A stretch of 64,000 nucleotides of DNA, taken from Rusavskia elegans (lineage: Eukaryota > Ascomycota > Lecanoromycetes > Teloschistales > Teloschistaceae). The DNA lies in the NCBI GenBank assembly GCA_011316305.1, contig SAUG01000050.1, positions 554,510 to 618,509 on the forward strand, written 5' to 3'. The notes under the pieces are model-generated. The model did not search any database. It was given only the letters and a program-made list of their open reading frames with translations, and was not told the origin of the DNA. Shown here in pieces: positions 47,689-58,870 of the stretch; within the stretch, counting starts at the first letter, position 1; each line of letters starts with the position of its first letter. The translations under genes and the position numbers were made by a program.

Positions 47689-48278
47689 GCTGAACAGCTG
47701 CAGACGATCTGGAAGAACAAGAGATTGCAGTTGGCTGGGGTTGTAGACCTATCATTGTGAAGAAGTTGATATCAAAAGAGACTGATGAAGTCGATCTCTC
47801 GATTCCATCAACAAACATCCAGCACACTAAAAACTTCAGCCGGTCAACCAGAGGCCCATTTGCCAGATCCTCACTTCGAGACCTCCCTGATCGAGGATAT
47901 GAACCTCTCCACGTAAACATTGCTCCATGTACTTCTGGACCAACTGATCAGACTGCGGTGCTCGATGTGGATTGCAGAGAAAGTGCAGTATATATAGTAT
48001 CCTCGTTCATGGTTCTATCAACCTTTTCATTCTTCTCATCCACCGTCTTTGTCGAAGAAGTCATGTAACTTGATGCACAGCGACTTTGCATTGCAAGGAA
48101 AAAGGTAAGCGACATGGCAAATTCTTCAAGGAAATCCCCTTCATCTGTACGAACAAGCAGTTGCTCTACTTACACTCCGGTGACACCCATCTCTTTTAGT
48201 TACCGTATGGCCAGTATGTGGTGCCACACCCCCAACGCCAGCGCTAAATGCTATGTCCCTTAATCCTTTTCATGATAT
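47689..48278. other. Intergenic region
   Basis: Presumed promoter of the type II membrane protein gene and 3' UTR of the MFS gene. No gene or repeat is supported. Confidence 0.5.
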
Positions 48279-50091
48279 TCACGTCGGTCTCGCGCCCACT
48301 TCTTCATCGTTCTCATCATCACTCCCATCCTCTCCATGAGAAAAGCCTTCAGCCTCAAGTCCTTCTCCACGAATCCCGAAGCTCAGAAGGAAGCCTACGA
48401 ATGTGATGCCTCCAAAAACGCCAAAAGCCAAGAATTCCCCTTTCGGCTTGATCTTGGTTGCAACAGAAAACAAAGCGCCCGAGAGAAAGGGCCCAACGGC
48501 GCGACCGGCTGCCGATAGTGTCTGTGCAAGTCCGTTGATCGTCCCAAGGACGGAGTGGTTTGGAGCGGAATTAGTGATCTTCAGAATGTCAGCACATAGT
48601 TACTGTATTCATGGCGGGCGTGGCAGTACATACCAGAAGCAAAGCGCTGGTCAGACAGCCAACCGCCGCCACGGCCCTGATGAGCAACACAATCCCCAGC
48701 TCAAGATACAGCCACCCCTTGCCGCTCGATATACCCCCGTCACCTCGTCGAGCGTCCTTATAGCCAACAAATGGAGTTAACAAAAATGCAAGAACCATAC
48801 CGCCTAGGCACACTCGATAGGTCAACTTATTGCCCATCCGATCCCGTAGATTCCCGAATATAGCAATCTGGAAGACAATGGTCATGGCACCTGCAAACGC
48901 GAGGGTAACGCCGATCTCTTTTGGTGACAGTGATCGACCGGTTGGCGGAGAAGCTTGACCAAAGATGGGATAGAGTGAATTGTAGGAGATGTTGGCGAGT
49001 TGGAAGATTAAGAACGTGGCTAGTAATAACAAGGTGTCTCTCTTAAACACATGCTTGCTGGCTAAGTCTGAATGGGTGTGTGGCAAGAGTGTAGGCATGT
49101 CTTCTTGAGACTCTGCGTCGGATTCTGCATCCCCGTCGACGTCCGATCCTGACTCCGTTTCGTATCCTTCGTCCACAACACTTGTTTTCTGGGGCCTTGC
49201 ACCCTCCTCGGTGTCCTTGTTTGAGACTCTCAGGTAGCTCGGGCGGCTGGAGCTCGCAAACTGCCAAACCCAGGTGAACAAGTTACCCACTCTTTGGCCC
49301 AAAGGAGGCAGATTTTTGGCTTCTTCCAGGCTCTCCTCCAAGAAAATCATTGTCAAGATAAGGTCGATGATCAAGACGGCGGCTGAAACCAGATTCGGCC
49401 TCAGGTATGGGTACGGATCGTCCACCGAAGGGCGACTGCCTTTCTTTACCAGGACTCCACCAAGTAGCGGACCAGTAATGCCTCCAAGACCGTAAATGAC
49501 TGGAAGGTACACGAATGCGCGAGACTGGTTGCTTCGATCCGTGATCTCCCCCAGGCAGGTCGAAACCACACCTTGGTTGCCGTTGACCAGTCCCATGATG
49601 ACCTGCACGATGATAGCCTGCCAGAGTGTCCTGCAAAACCCGAACGCGAGGAAACAGGCTGCTGTGCAGATTGTGCCCGTGAGTACCACCGGTTTTCTTC
49701 CAATTCGATCCGAGAGCCAACCCCACAGGAATCCGGTAGCAAATTGAGCGAGGGCGAAAGATGAGGCTATCAGACCGACGTACAATCCCACCTGGTTGAC
49801 ATTGACGTCAGGGAAAGTGGATGCCATTTGCGGTAGATATGGGCTGATGGAATTCAGGGCGGTCTGTTCAGATAGAGCAATGACGGCGAGGATGGCGAGC
49901 TGTCTCTTAGGGAGTGGAGACTCGTTGGCGAAGGCATCGCCATTGCGTCTTTGGGAAGGACCATCGCTAGAAGAAGGCGGAGATAGTGACGGCGGCTGGC
50001 CTTTGGATTTCGGAGGAGGAGTTGGAAAGGTCTGGTAGTGAAGAGTGGAGGATTTTCGCCGTGTTGGGCCAGGCAGATTCGACCGCTTCAT
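48279..50091 (-). CDS. Major facilitator superfamily transporter (DHA1/ZIFL-like)
   Basis: Proton-coupled carrier of the DHA1-like branch that includes fungal and plant ZIF-like transporters; substrate unknown. Exons in coding order are 50091-48634 and 48578-48279, giving 585 aa. The N-terminus is cytosolic and Pro/Ser-rich (about 65 residues). Twelve membrane helices are split by an acidic central loop (about residues 300-370). MFS motif A appears as GWLSDRIGRKP after helix 2, and FATGFLWGW and PVIYGLGGITGPLLGG fit helices 2 and 5. The tail is acidic (DGSDDENDEE). The ATG at 50091 is chosen because no in-frame ATG lies further upstream. The 55-bp intron has donor GTATGT and phase 0. Confidence 0.9.
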
Positions 50092-50481
50092 CGAAGCGCT
50101 GGCGTCAGGAGTGAGGACGGCGTACGGTCTCTGCCTAGTAACATGGAATGAATACCTGTACAACAGATGCACCGATCCAGGAAGACAACTGCGTTTCTCG
50201 TCCCGTGATCTTGCTGGAGCTTAAAGGAGTCATCATACAATTCCAAATTTGGCAGTCAGTTTGCCGCCAAGAGCCAAGCTCTAAGGTTGCACCCCCCGCT
50301 AAACGGATCTAGATCTAGCGTGACGTCAAATCTTATCTGATTGCTGATAGTGCGGGGGAGTGGGGGAGCACAAAACATGTTCAACATACGAAGAGAGCAG
50401 TAAGTTAATTCGTTCCAATTTCCAATCGACATCATATTCAATTATACCCATTAGTTCGATCAACTAACAACTCTTTTCGTA
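50092..50481. other. Intergenic region
   Basis: Presumed promoter of the MFS gene. No other feature is seen. Confidence 0.45.
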
Positions 50482-51027
50482 TCATTCGTCCCATAGGATA
50501 GCTACAAGCCACCATAAAATCCAAACACCAGACGCTCCCTTGCTACCTTCTACGATCCCCATTTTTGGTCGTCTGCTCCGGATAATGGGATATATCGTTT
50601 CCCAAGGCTCTACACCCCTATACTCCTCGACCTGCTGCAAATCGCCAATCTCAACATCCCAATCATCGTCATCATCCACCCAATCTGTTTCATTCGTCGT
50701 TAGCCCATTTCCTCTCACTGGTATGGAAATTTTCAGACGGTTGAGAAAGGACCTTGCCATTACCGATGCGTTGAGAACCTGAAGAAGACCGCTTACATTG
50801 GATGTTTGAATGTTGGATAGGGGGGCCGTCTTACGAAGATGACGACTTGGGCTGGAGGCATCCATAACGATGACGGGAACCGCTTCTCGTGGAGACTGCA
50901 AGGTGATTGGGGTGGATTTGGTGTTTTTCGTATAGGTGGAAAAGTTCGAGACCGGTGATAGGGTAAGGAAGCAGTCTGTGGTGTTGAGTGCAAGAAGAAC
51001 GAGAAGATGAGAGGTAATAGACTGCAC
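50482..51027 (-). CDS. Possible secreted protein lacking an ATG start
   Basis: A minus-strand frame of 181 codons has a hydrophobic start (SHLLVLLALNTTDCFLTLSP), Asn-glycosylation sites, an Asp-rich stretch (DWVDDDDDWDVE) and a hydrophobic end (VWILWWLVAILWDE), like a small secreted or GPI-anchored protein. No ATG precedes the signal-like segment: the frame opens after a stop just before a GTG at 51027, and the first in-frame ATG is at about residue 55. Either a 5' exon was missed, the start codon is lost, or the frame is not real. Confidence 0.3.
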   Translation of the reverse strand: MQSITSHLLVLLALNTTDCFLTLSPVSNFSTYTKNTKSTPITLQSPREAVPVIVMDASSPSRHLRKTAPLSNIQTSNVSGLLQVLNASVMARSFLNRLKISIPVRGNGLTTNETDWVDDDDDWDVEIGDLQQVEEYRGVEPWETIYPIIRSRRPKMGIVEGSKGASGVWILWWLVAILWDE

Positions 51028-51382
51028 TTATATACGTAGAATTATCCTGCTAGACAATGATCATCTAGTACAATACTATTGTTGACACATTGTCACCCCT
51101 CGGAATGCCTTCACCTCAACTACTGGTTCATTGAAACCTGGTTGCTGTGCCAGATTTATCTATGTTCCGAGCCAGGTTTTAGGCACGAAGAGTAGCAATG
51201 TCGATGTACAATGTCCCCGGAGGTTCAACAAAAATGACATCTCGCACGATTGTGACATGTCCGTTGGTATAAGAGGTCTAGCAAATCTAATTCCTCTTTG
51301 TTCCGAGAAATGCTGGACAAGCAAACAGTGCTTCTGTATCAGATACAATGCAAATCGTGAATTTGACGTCTCATCTATCCGC
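51028..51382. other. Intergenic region
   Basis: No supported feature. This is the 3' side of the CE2-like gene and possibly the 5' side of the frame at 50482-51027. Confidence 0.4.
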
Positions 51383-53701
51383 TCAACTAGCAGCCTTCCC
51401 AAGCCCTTCTGCTCCTTCTTCGCCCCAAAACAAAGCTCTTAATCGCTTTTCTTTCTCTCCCTCAACATATCTCTCGAAGTCCCGCTCCGCCGGGTCAAAG
51501 ACTTTCCCCTCATAAACTTCGCTCGGTAAGAATGGGCATTTCTCCCCATCTCGCGCCAGATACCGACAGACATGCATATGCAAGAAAATTGCCGTTCTCT
51601 GATTGCCACGTTCTGTCAGGCGCCATCTTGGAGGTGTGACATTGTCATCGAAGTAGAAGTCGTTGTTGGACGACTCGGAGTCAAGCGAAGAGTTGGGGTC
51701 AAGCCAGCCTGAGGTGTCGAGCCAATACACGTATTTATCGCCAGCTGCGCGTACGCGGTTTACGATGTTTTGAGTCGCGTGTTCCAGTTGGCCGCGAAGA
51801 GGGCGCATGATGAAGATTGGGACGGATGCAGGGATAGATTTTGGGACGTAGATGGAATAGCCTGAACGCTCGCTTTGGATCGTTGATGGATGCTTGGGAT
51901 AGGCCAAGGTGCGGATTGCTTTGATGAGAGAGACGTAGGTGTCCTCGAATCGTTCCGCCAGATCCCATGCCGTCTTGTTGTATTCCGATGTGTGCTCATC
52001 GAATGAAGTCTTGTCCGAATTTCCGAGGTTGAGGATCTTTAAACGCTCAGTACATGATTATCAAGTGCCTCTGTGATGGGGATCTTACCAATACATCTGG
52101 AACATGCACGTTGAAAAGCCAAGGATGGTCAAAATACGCCGAACCTGGTGGACCACTAATCCCGTGATTAATATGTACTGAATGGCGACATGCAATAGTT
52201 CGGCTGACCTTCGGAAGAAGATGTCTCCTACACCAGCCGGGTGACCGACTCCACCTATGCAGTCCTGTATCAGACACATACCATCGACACCGATTGCTGT
52301 ATGGTCAACTCCAAACATTTCCCCCAGTAGATATTCCCATCCCATGACGCCAGCAAGAAGCCCGTCAGCGCCTCCAGTTCGTTTACCGCGGTTTCTACCC
52401 CCAAAAGATCCTGGAGTGTCTGTGATAACTTCCAGATTCTTGCGTCGATCCCGAAAGTCCCGAGACTCCTGATGCTGAAGAATTTCTTGGTGCTGCACTC
52501 TTCCGCCATGGCCACCGCCTCTCAGTAACTTACTGAGACCGGACCGATGCTCTTCGCCAACCTCGTCGCTTTGTGCACTCAACGGATCTTCATCACTAGA
52601 GCCATCCCTGGATGACAAACCCTCAACTCGTTCAAAGTATCCACCTTTGCTGAGCCAGACACCCTCAAGCTGAATGATGCCTCGTCCTTCATCGTCGGTC
52701 ATGGGGGCAATGATACGAATGCTGTGTACTGTGTCATGTTGAAGACTGCCTGAACAGACGGCTACAAGAGAGCTGGCATTAGGCAACAGGATGTACTCCT
52801 CCTGATCGACTCGAGCAAGGAGAGATATAGGCGGAGCTGGCTTGTCGTTGGCCGAGTTGGGTTTGAAAGAAAGATGACCTTTGTTGGAGATGGAGGGGCT
52901 TGCTTCTGGTGATGATGATGCTGCACGAATGTCTGCCTGGTTTGGACTATTCCGAAGAGATAGGTACAGGGAGGTAGTGTTCTCGATGATTATATCGAAA
53001 TAGACTCCTGCCCCATATCAGCGGCTTCCGTACAAGGATTGGATCTCAATTGACCTGGAAATGCACCGTCCTTCCGTAAACGATTCGGCGTTGGTGTCCA
53101 TCGACCCACGTACTGTGACAATTTAGCTTGGCCCCCACAACTCAGATTGCAAGAGCCATACGTGAATTTTTGGGTTCGAAGGTGGGAAGAACTGCATGTT
53201 TTGTGTAACGCCATCTTGGAGCAGATCTCTGCCAAAGCCAGCTGCTCCAAGCTTGACAGCACCCAGCTCCTCACTGCCTCCGTTGACCCACCAGACCATC
53301 GTGAGCACTAGTATCAAGAGAAGCCAGATCGTACGAGTCAATAGCATCCTCTTGACTGTGAGCAGAGCTGCTCTGCAGTAGCGACGGTACTTGTGCTTCT
53401 GGCGAGGGGTGAAGTGCATAGCACTGCCATATGGCGAGGGAGCCTTGAGCTTGGCGGATTCATATGGTGAATAGGTAGTTGTGGCCAAAGGTGATGCCGT
53501 GGGCGTACTGAACGGCGAAGCGAATCGGCTTGAGGCAGGTCCAACAGCATTCAGGTTGCGAGGCGATCCAGTCTGCTGTGTCAATGTGAGGTGCAGATTT
53601 GGACGTGCTCGAAAAGGCCGGTGTGATGCCATCTTGGCTGACGTTGGACTTGATGTCGCGGGGACGAAGAACTTGGCTCCAGAGGTTACTCGAGACGTCA
53701 T
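51383..53701 (-). CDS. Type II membrane protein with CE2-like N-domain and SGNH-hydrolase-like domain
   Basis: Exons in coding order are 53701-53162, 53112-53055, 53007-52209, 52155-52089 and 52036-51383, giving 705 aa; all junctions keep frame. A Pro/Ser-rich cytosolic N-terminus (1-120) precedes one membrane helix at 122-139. The luminal part starts with YVGRWTPT...FPGVYFDI, matching the beta-sandwich that precedes the catalytic domain in carbohydrate esterase family 2. The following domain has SGNH-like blocks: the equivalent of GDS reads TDTPGSF, and the GxND equivalent reads NLGNSD. No clear DxxH follows, so activity is doubtful. If active, it would deacylate glycans in the secretory pathway. 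Fungi carry long membrane-anchored proteins of this kind, but the family link is inferred from motifs only. Confidence 0.72.
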
Positions 53702-54047
53702 GCGCGGTCGTTGTAAGTATTGTCGAGTTGAGGGGTTCAACACAAGGAAAGTGTTGAATCAAACAGGGAAGGCGCGACACCACCCAAGCTCGATTATCCT
53801 TCCAGCGTTTTTCTGAACCTGATTGGAAAATGGAACGGTCGGCAGAACTAGCTGGAGAGACGTATGGGCAGAGCAGCAGATGCTGGGAATCTAGGGAATC
53901 CTAAGGATAGATCTAATGAAGCATACTGTACCATCCCGCAGCATCACCGGCACCGTCGTATGCTTGCCCATTTTCGGCCGTGCTTGAGCTGTTGAATCTG
54001 CCATGATGGAGCGAGCGATTCTCTGCCAGAACCCAAGCCGCCCCGGC

Positions 54048-54701
54048 TCATCTTGCCGCCCTCAATGCCAGAAAGACGCCCCATCCCAGACCAACCAAGC
54101 TTCCAACAACTGTCCTCTGTTCCACAGGTATGAGCGTGAAGTTGAGAAGGCTGACGAGGGGCCAGAGCTTGTAGCCGGCTATCATGAGCGGCCAAGTTTG
54201 CTGACGAAAGATAATTAGCTATGCTCCGGACCATATGCTTGCTCCTCCGTAGATTCTCTGCGAACTACAAGTTACGACATCCCGTTTCAAGAAGAGACTC
54301 ACGGTTCTGACCACCTGCAAGCATTCCGCGACCGGAACGCCCTGCAATGCCCGCAACCCCCCCAGATGTAGAGCCACATTGACCACCGAGCCGAGCGTCT
54401 GATCAATCACCACCTTCATAAGTGTATTTGCGACGTTGAGCTTCCTCTTGATTGTAACTCCTCCGCCCGCCGACTTGGCGCCCTTGACTTCGCCATTCGA
54501 TTCATGCTTTTCGATGTGGTAGCCTGGAAGCTTTCGCTCAAGGTACTGCTGCCATAGATAATTCGGAGGGGTTGCAAGGATTGAATAGATGAGGAGGGCA
54601 AGAATTGGAGGGTTCTTTGGTGTGAGGAAAGTTGCAACAAGGGAGGAGCAGAGGCTGAGGAAGGCAGATTGGAGAGTTGCTCTGCCTATGGCTTTCTTCA
54701 T
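54048..54701 (-). CDS. Mpv17/PMP22 family integral membrane protein
   Basis: Small membrane protein of the Mpv17/PMP22 family, found in mitochondrial inner membrane or peroxisomes. Exons in coding order are 54701-54303 and 54200-54048, giving 183 aa, the usual family length. The signature at the C-terminus is intact: QTWPLMIAGYKLWPLVSLLN followed by FTLIPVEQR and GLGWGVFLALRA. N-terminal helices include ATLQSAFLSLCSSLVATFL and ILALLIYSILATPPNYLWQ. A hydrophilic insertion with Lys/Glu lies in the middle. The intron has donor GTGAGT and phase 0. The open frame extends upstream of the ATG at 54701 through SSSSIVDFPPLKPT, preceded by an acceptor-like TTTCAG, so a further 5' exon is possible. Confidence 0.82.
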
Positions 54702-54941
54702 GGTCGGCTTCAATGGAGGAAAGTCGACGATGGACGATGAGCTCGAAGGCGAGGAGAGCTGAAATACTTGTCAATGAAGACGTGGCTACATTTTGGATGT
54801 TTTGAGCAGCAGAAGTAGTTTTTTTAGTCATCAAGAAATATGTATCACTCTTGCCAAGCCTAATGTCTCGGCGCCTCTTCCCAACCACAACCCTCACCTC
54901 GTTGCGAGTCCGTCGATACCTACACTTATTTTCTGCTCATG

Positions 54942-55482
54942 TCAATACTTTCCTTCTGTGCCTTGAGCTCCTGTGTCACATCCTTCTGCTGTATCGTCTT
55001 TCCCATACAGATTCCATTTGCCTTGTCCTGTCCCAGCCTTTTCAACAACCCGCTTCTCTTCAGCTTCAATGGTATCCGGCAAGTAACCAAGCGCTTCCTT
55101 AACCTGGTCATGTCAACTCGAGTCATGGCAGCATATCGTTGAACCGACCTGCTGCGGCGTGATATGCAGTGACACAAGTTTATTGTATGCTTGGTCGAGG
55201 AGCTCGAAAGTCCAGTGCGGTCTTGGGTCTCCTGGATTGGGGTGCAAACCGCTTCTACGATTGTGACCCTTCGTTAGCTCGATTGTCAACCAGTCGAAGT
55301 AGTTGGACATCTCACTTCAATTCGGCTGTGACAGCCGTTTTATCCAACTCTGGATCTTTCTTGACTTGATCACGGATTGTCATGTCAAGGGCCTTCTGAG
55401 TGTTCGGGCTATTGGCGTAAAACTTGCTCACTCCAAAGGTCACCTGCTGGAGTGCGCGTAGTTTAGGCGTAGTGGATGGCAT
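54942..55482 (-). CDS. Small hypothetical protein, 144 aa
   Basis: I do not recognise the family. Exons in coding order are 55482-55316, 55254-55149 and 55103-54942. Both introns (61 and 45 bp) keep the frame, and the first has a GCTAAC branch site, so the model is well supported as a spliced gene. The protein starts MPSTTPKLRALQQVTFGVSK, contains NPGDPRPHWTFELLDQAYNK and ALGYLPDTIEAEEKRVVEKA, and ends in a Gly/Thr/Asp-rich tail (DDTAEGCDTGAQGTEGKY). It has no signal peptide or membrane helix; a basic, amphipathic N-terminus could be a mitochondrial presequence. Confidence 0.65.
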
Positions 55483-55705
55483 TGTGACAGATAAAGGGGA
55501 CGTTTTGAAAAGCTCAGAGGATGTGAGTGCAGGATCATGCAACATCCACGAGCTGGAGGGACGACACAGATTAAGTACACAAGTTATCAGTCATATCTTC
55601 CATTGATGAGCTGGTGAATGCAGTCAGCCTTAACGCACAGACTCAACGTTCGCTTCACTCGTTCCAGCAACGCTCTTCGATTGCCTCATTCGCAACATAG
55701 AGACC

Positions 55706-57142
55706 ATGCTTTCTCTCTTCAGGTGGGTCTCCAATGTGATCTGGCGTGGCAGCGGAATCACGAGGACACGCCTGTTGCCACCTACCCAGCCGTTGAATGA
55801 AGAATTCCTTGAGCGGTACAGCCCTGGCTTATATCACCCCGTGAAGCTCGGAGACACCTTCAACAACCACTACAGAGTTGTGCGTAAGCTTGGTTGGGGT
55901 CTTCAAAGTACAGTTTGGCTTGCAAAAGACATCAGCATCAACAAACATGTCGCATTGAAGATCCTAATAGCAGCTGCCTGTGATGATAAGAAGCAATGGC
56001 AGTCCCGACCAATCACTTTCGAAGACGAGGTCTTGAAGCACATCAACAACGTCCAATCCGATCACCCCGGGCGCAAACATGTTGCAAAGCTTCTTGACGA
56101 ATTCGACCATACAGGACCACATGGAACCCATCGGTGTCTCGTTTTCAACGTCTTGGGTCGCGATCTTGATTCTTTCAGTCGTCAGTGGAGTCCTCCCCGG
56201 GTCCCTTCGCCCATTATGCGACAAGTGGCGAGGCAATTGTTGTCTGCTCTAGACTTCCTACACCGGAGTTGTGGCATAATCCATACTGGTGGGTGCTCGC
56301 GCCAAAGGCTGTCATTCCAGCACTGAAAGTTCAACAGATATCAAATCTACCAATATCCTCCTCGATCTGAGCAGTCACTATCCAGAATTACAGGAGGTGG
56401 ACTGGATCCAGCATTATTTCGACAATGTCTCTATCCCGACCGGCATCGCATACCCGGACTTTGATCATGTTCAGACAAGGGCTGTCTATATGCCAGTCGT
56501 TGACGAGACCATGATCGACATTCGGCTTGCGGATTTGGGCTCAGCCTGTTGGGAAGAGAAGCGCCTATCAGAGGTGATCCAACCTGAGCTTTTGCGAGCG
56601 CCGGAGGTGGGATTTGGCCTACCTTGGTCGTTTGGGGTTGACATTTGGAATGCCGGGATAATCGTATACACCTTCCCCGAACCCAAGCATCAACCGACCA
56701 CCTACTAATTCTTGTGCAACAGATCTACGAGTTGCTAACAGCCAAACACCTCTTTAGAGGCAGCACACTCAACGACCACCTCAAACAAATGGAGATGCTA
56801 CTCGGCCCCTTCTCTCACAACTTCATCAGCAAAGCCCGCTTTAAAGAGCAGTGCTTTACTTCTGATGGTACCTGCTCCACGATTGAGTCTTTCACGGACC
56901 TAATAAGTTGCTAATGATTTACATCCTTAGGCTTCGTCAAGGACGCAACCAATTACGAAGATACCACCCTTGAAGAGAGTTTGTCCGTTACTTCACTTTC
57001 AGAAGATGAACAACGGGATTTTCTATCCTTCCTACGCTCGATGCTGCGGTATTCGCCAGACGAACGAGCGACAGCCCAGCAATTATTGGAGCACCCATGG
57101 CTGCATAAAGAATACGACTATCCGGACTACGAATGTTACTGA
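55706..57142 (+). CDS. SRPK-like Ser/Thr protein kinase
   Basis: Protein kinase of the SR-protein kinase group (CMGC class). Exons are 55706-56288, 56338-56663, 56723-56867 and 56931-57142, giving 421 aa. The Gly-rich loop is KLGWGLQSTVW (61-71), with VAIK-lysine at 85 (VALKIL). The catalytic loop reads HTDIKSTNIL, with Thr in place of the usual Arg of HRD as in SRPKs, and is split by intron 1. The metal-binding motif is ADLGSACW (DLG for DFG). RAPEVGFGLPW and the C-terminal RATAQQLLEHPWL are standard. The N-terminus is short, and no large spacer is present as in metazoan SRPKs. Such small SRPK-like kinases are expanded in moulds. Substrate unknown. Confidence 0.9.
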
Positions 57143-58870
57143 CCTCCCATGGCTCATCGAACAATACAAGTCTCAAATTATGGTGATCTCCCAATGCTCA
57201 TGGAACAACACGACTACCAGACCACGAAAGCCATTGACTTCCTCCAACCAAATCTAGCCTAGGGGTCTGGAGTCTTCAACTGGGGTGTTCATCTGGCGCA
57301 GAGCACGTTGCCCTTTCCGGTACTACCTTCCGGCCAGACAAACATGGATGATGATGGGTGCATATTCAAAGAACTAATGGGAGCGTTGTCGTGCTCGTCA
57401 TGGATTGTCCATACTAAGAACTATACTACCATCATTGTCGTTACATATGAAGGCTTTCTCTTGCTCCATGCTCTCTACACGAACCCAGAAAAATCACCAC
57501 TCATTTCAAAGCCATTCCACACCAGCAGTCTGCTACTCCCTCTCACGTCAATTTCACAGATATCATCGACTTAGACCATGCATTCGCGCCTACTACATCA
57601 CAATAAGGTTCGGATTCCATTCCCGATACCAAAGCCAATGTCTCACATCTTCGCCTTTTCCAAAGCACGTCGCACCATTTCCGTTTCCCATCATAGAGGA
57701 CTCCACGTACTACTTAGACAGTTCCCTGTGGGAAGTAGTCTCCCACAGTACCACAAACTTCGGAGATACAGCAAGCGAGGTCGTCGAAGGAGGAGATGAA
57801 GTATGGAGGAAGTTCAGGGGGCGGAAAGCATAAAGGGAAACCATCACATCCACGTCTGGGTGTTATCATGGGACTGCGGGCTCATGGAAAAGTAAATGGA
57901 TGTAGTTGGCACGAGCAAGGAAGAAGCAAAGAGGAAGGGGTTTAGAATACACGCAGAGCAAATATCCAGATAATTACACCCCGGGGGGGATTGATCACTA
58001 TCTAACTCACTCTATCTAGACATATGCTGAAGCCGAGTTAGCTGAAGAAATCATGAGATCGTTGTAATTCCGCATATTTTAGGACAAGCCCTCAGTGATC
58101 TTGGTGTATACAGTGTATGATCATTCCACGGAGGGATCACTTACTATCTAGTGCGTGTATGGTGTAATCATTGGGCAGAGGAGGGATTTCGGGGAAAGGG
58201 AACTCACCAGATACGTTCACGTAGATCGGATCAGATCATGACTATCCGCTTGATGTCATCCACGCCTTACATCCAACAGCGCCTACACTCATCGTTTCGA
58301 CACGCCGCCGTTCTATCTGTGAACAGGTCAGTGACTGAACCATAAATAATTGTGAGACGCATACATGTTGAAGGAGCTCGAGTCAGAATATGTAAGATAT
58401 TGAATATCAGCCCACCGAGTCTGTTACGAACCTCAGGCGTGAGGCTCCAGACAAGGTGTCAATCGCAAATTATCTCATCATTCGAGCGTTGGTAAAGTAG
58501 AAGAGTGCATGCTTACTGTGACGCGCGACTTCCATTTGAAACTAGCATTGTGCAACTGTCCCCCGTCTGTACCTATATTTCGTTATCACAATATGGTCCA
58601 GCTATTGTGGCTGACTGGATCGGATATTTCGACCCAAGAATAGATGAGTGGAAGAGGATGCGGCAGTGCAGTCGGCTCGCACACGATGTTGATCAGACAT
58701 GCACCTCTAGTTAGAATCCAGTACGAACGAGCGACGCAGGACGGGCGGGGAGTTCATAGCCCTAGGTGGATGTCGTGGCGGGCAATGAAGTGTGCCGGCC
58801 AGGGAGCCTTAAGTAATGACCTTTGTCACACCATTGCTGATAGCATCACATGCTGTTTTTAAGGGCCTCC
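57143..58870. other. Gene-poor interval
   Basis: About 1.7 kb with no supported gene. Open frames at 57.3-57.8 kb lack motifs or splice logic. No repeat or RNA gene was recognised. Confidence 0.45.

Noticed and set aside
57300..57840. Open frames after the SRPK-like kinase as a further exon or gene
   Set aside because: The kinase already ends with a complete C-lobe and stop at 57142, and these frames have no recognisable features.
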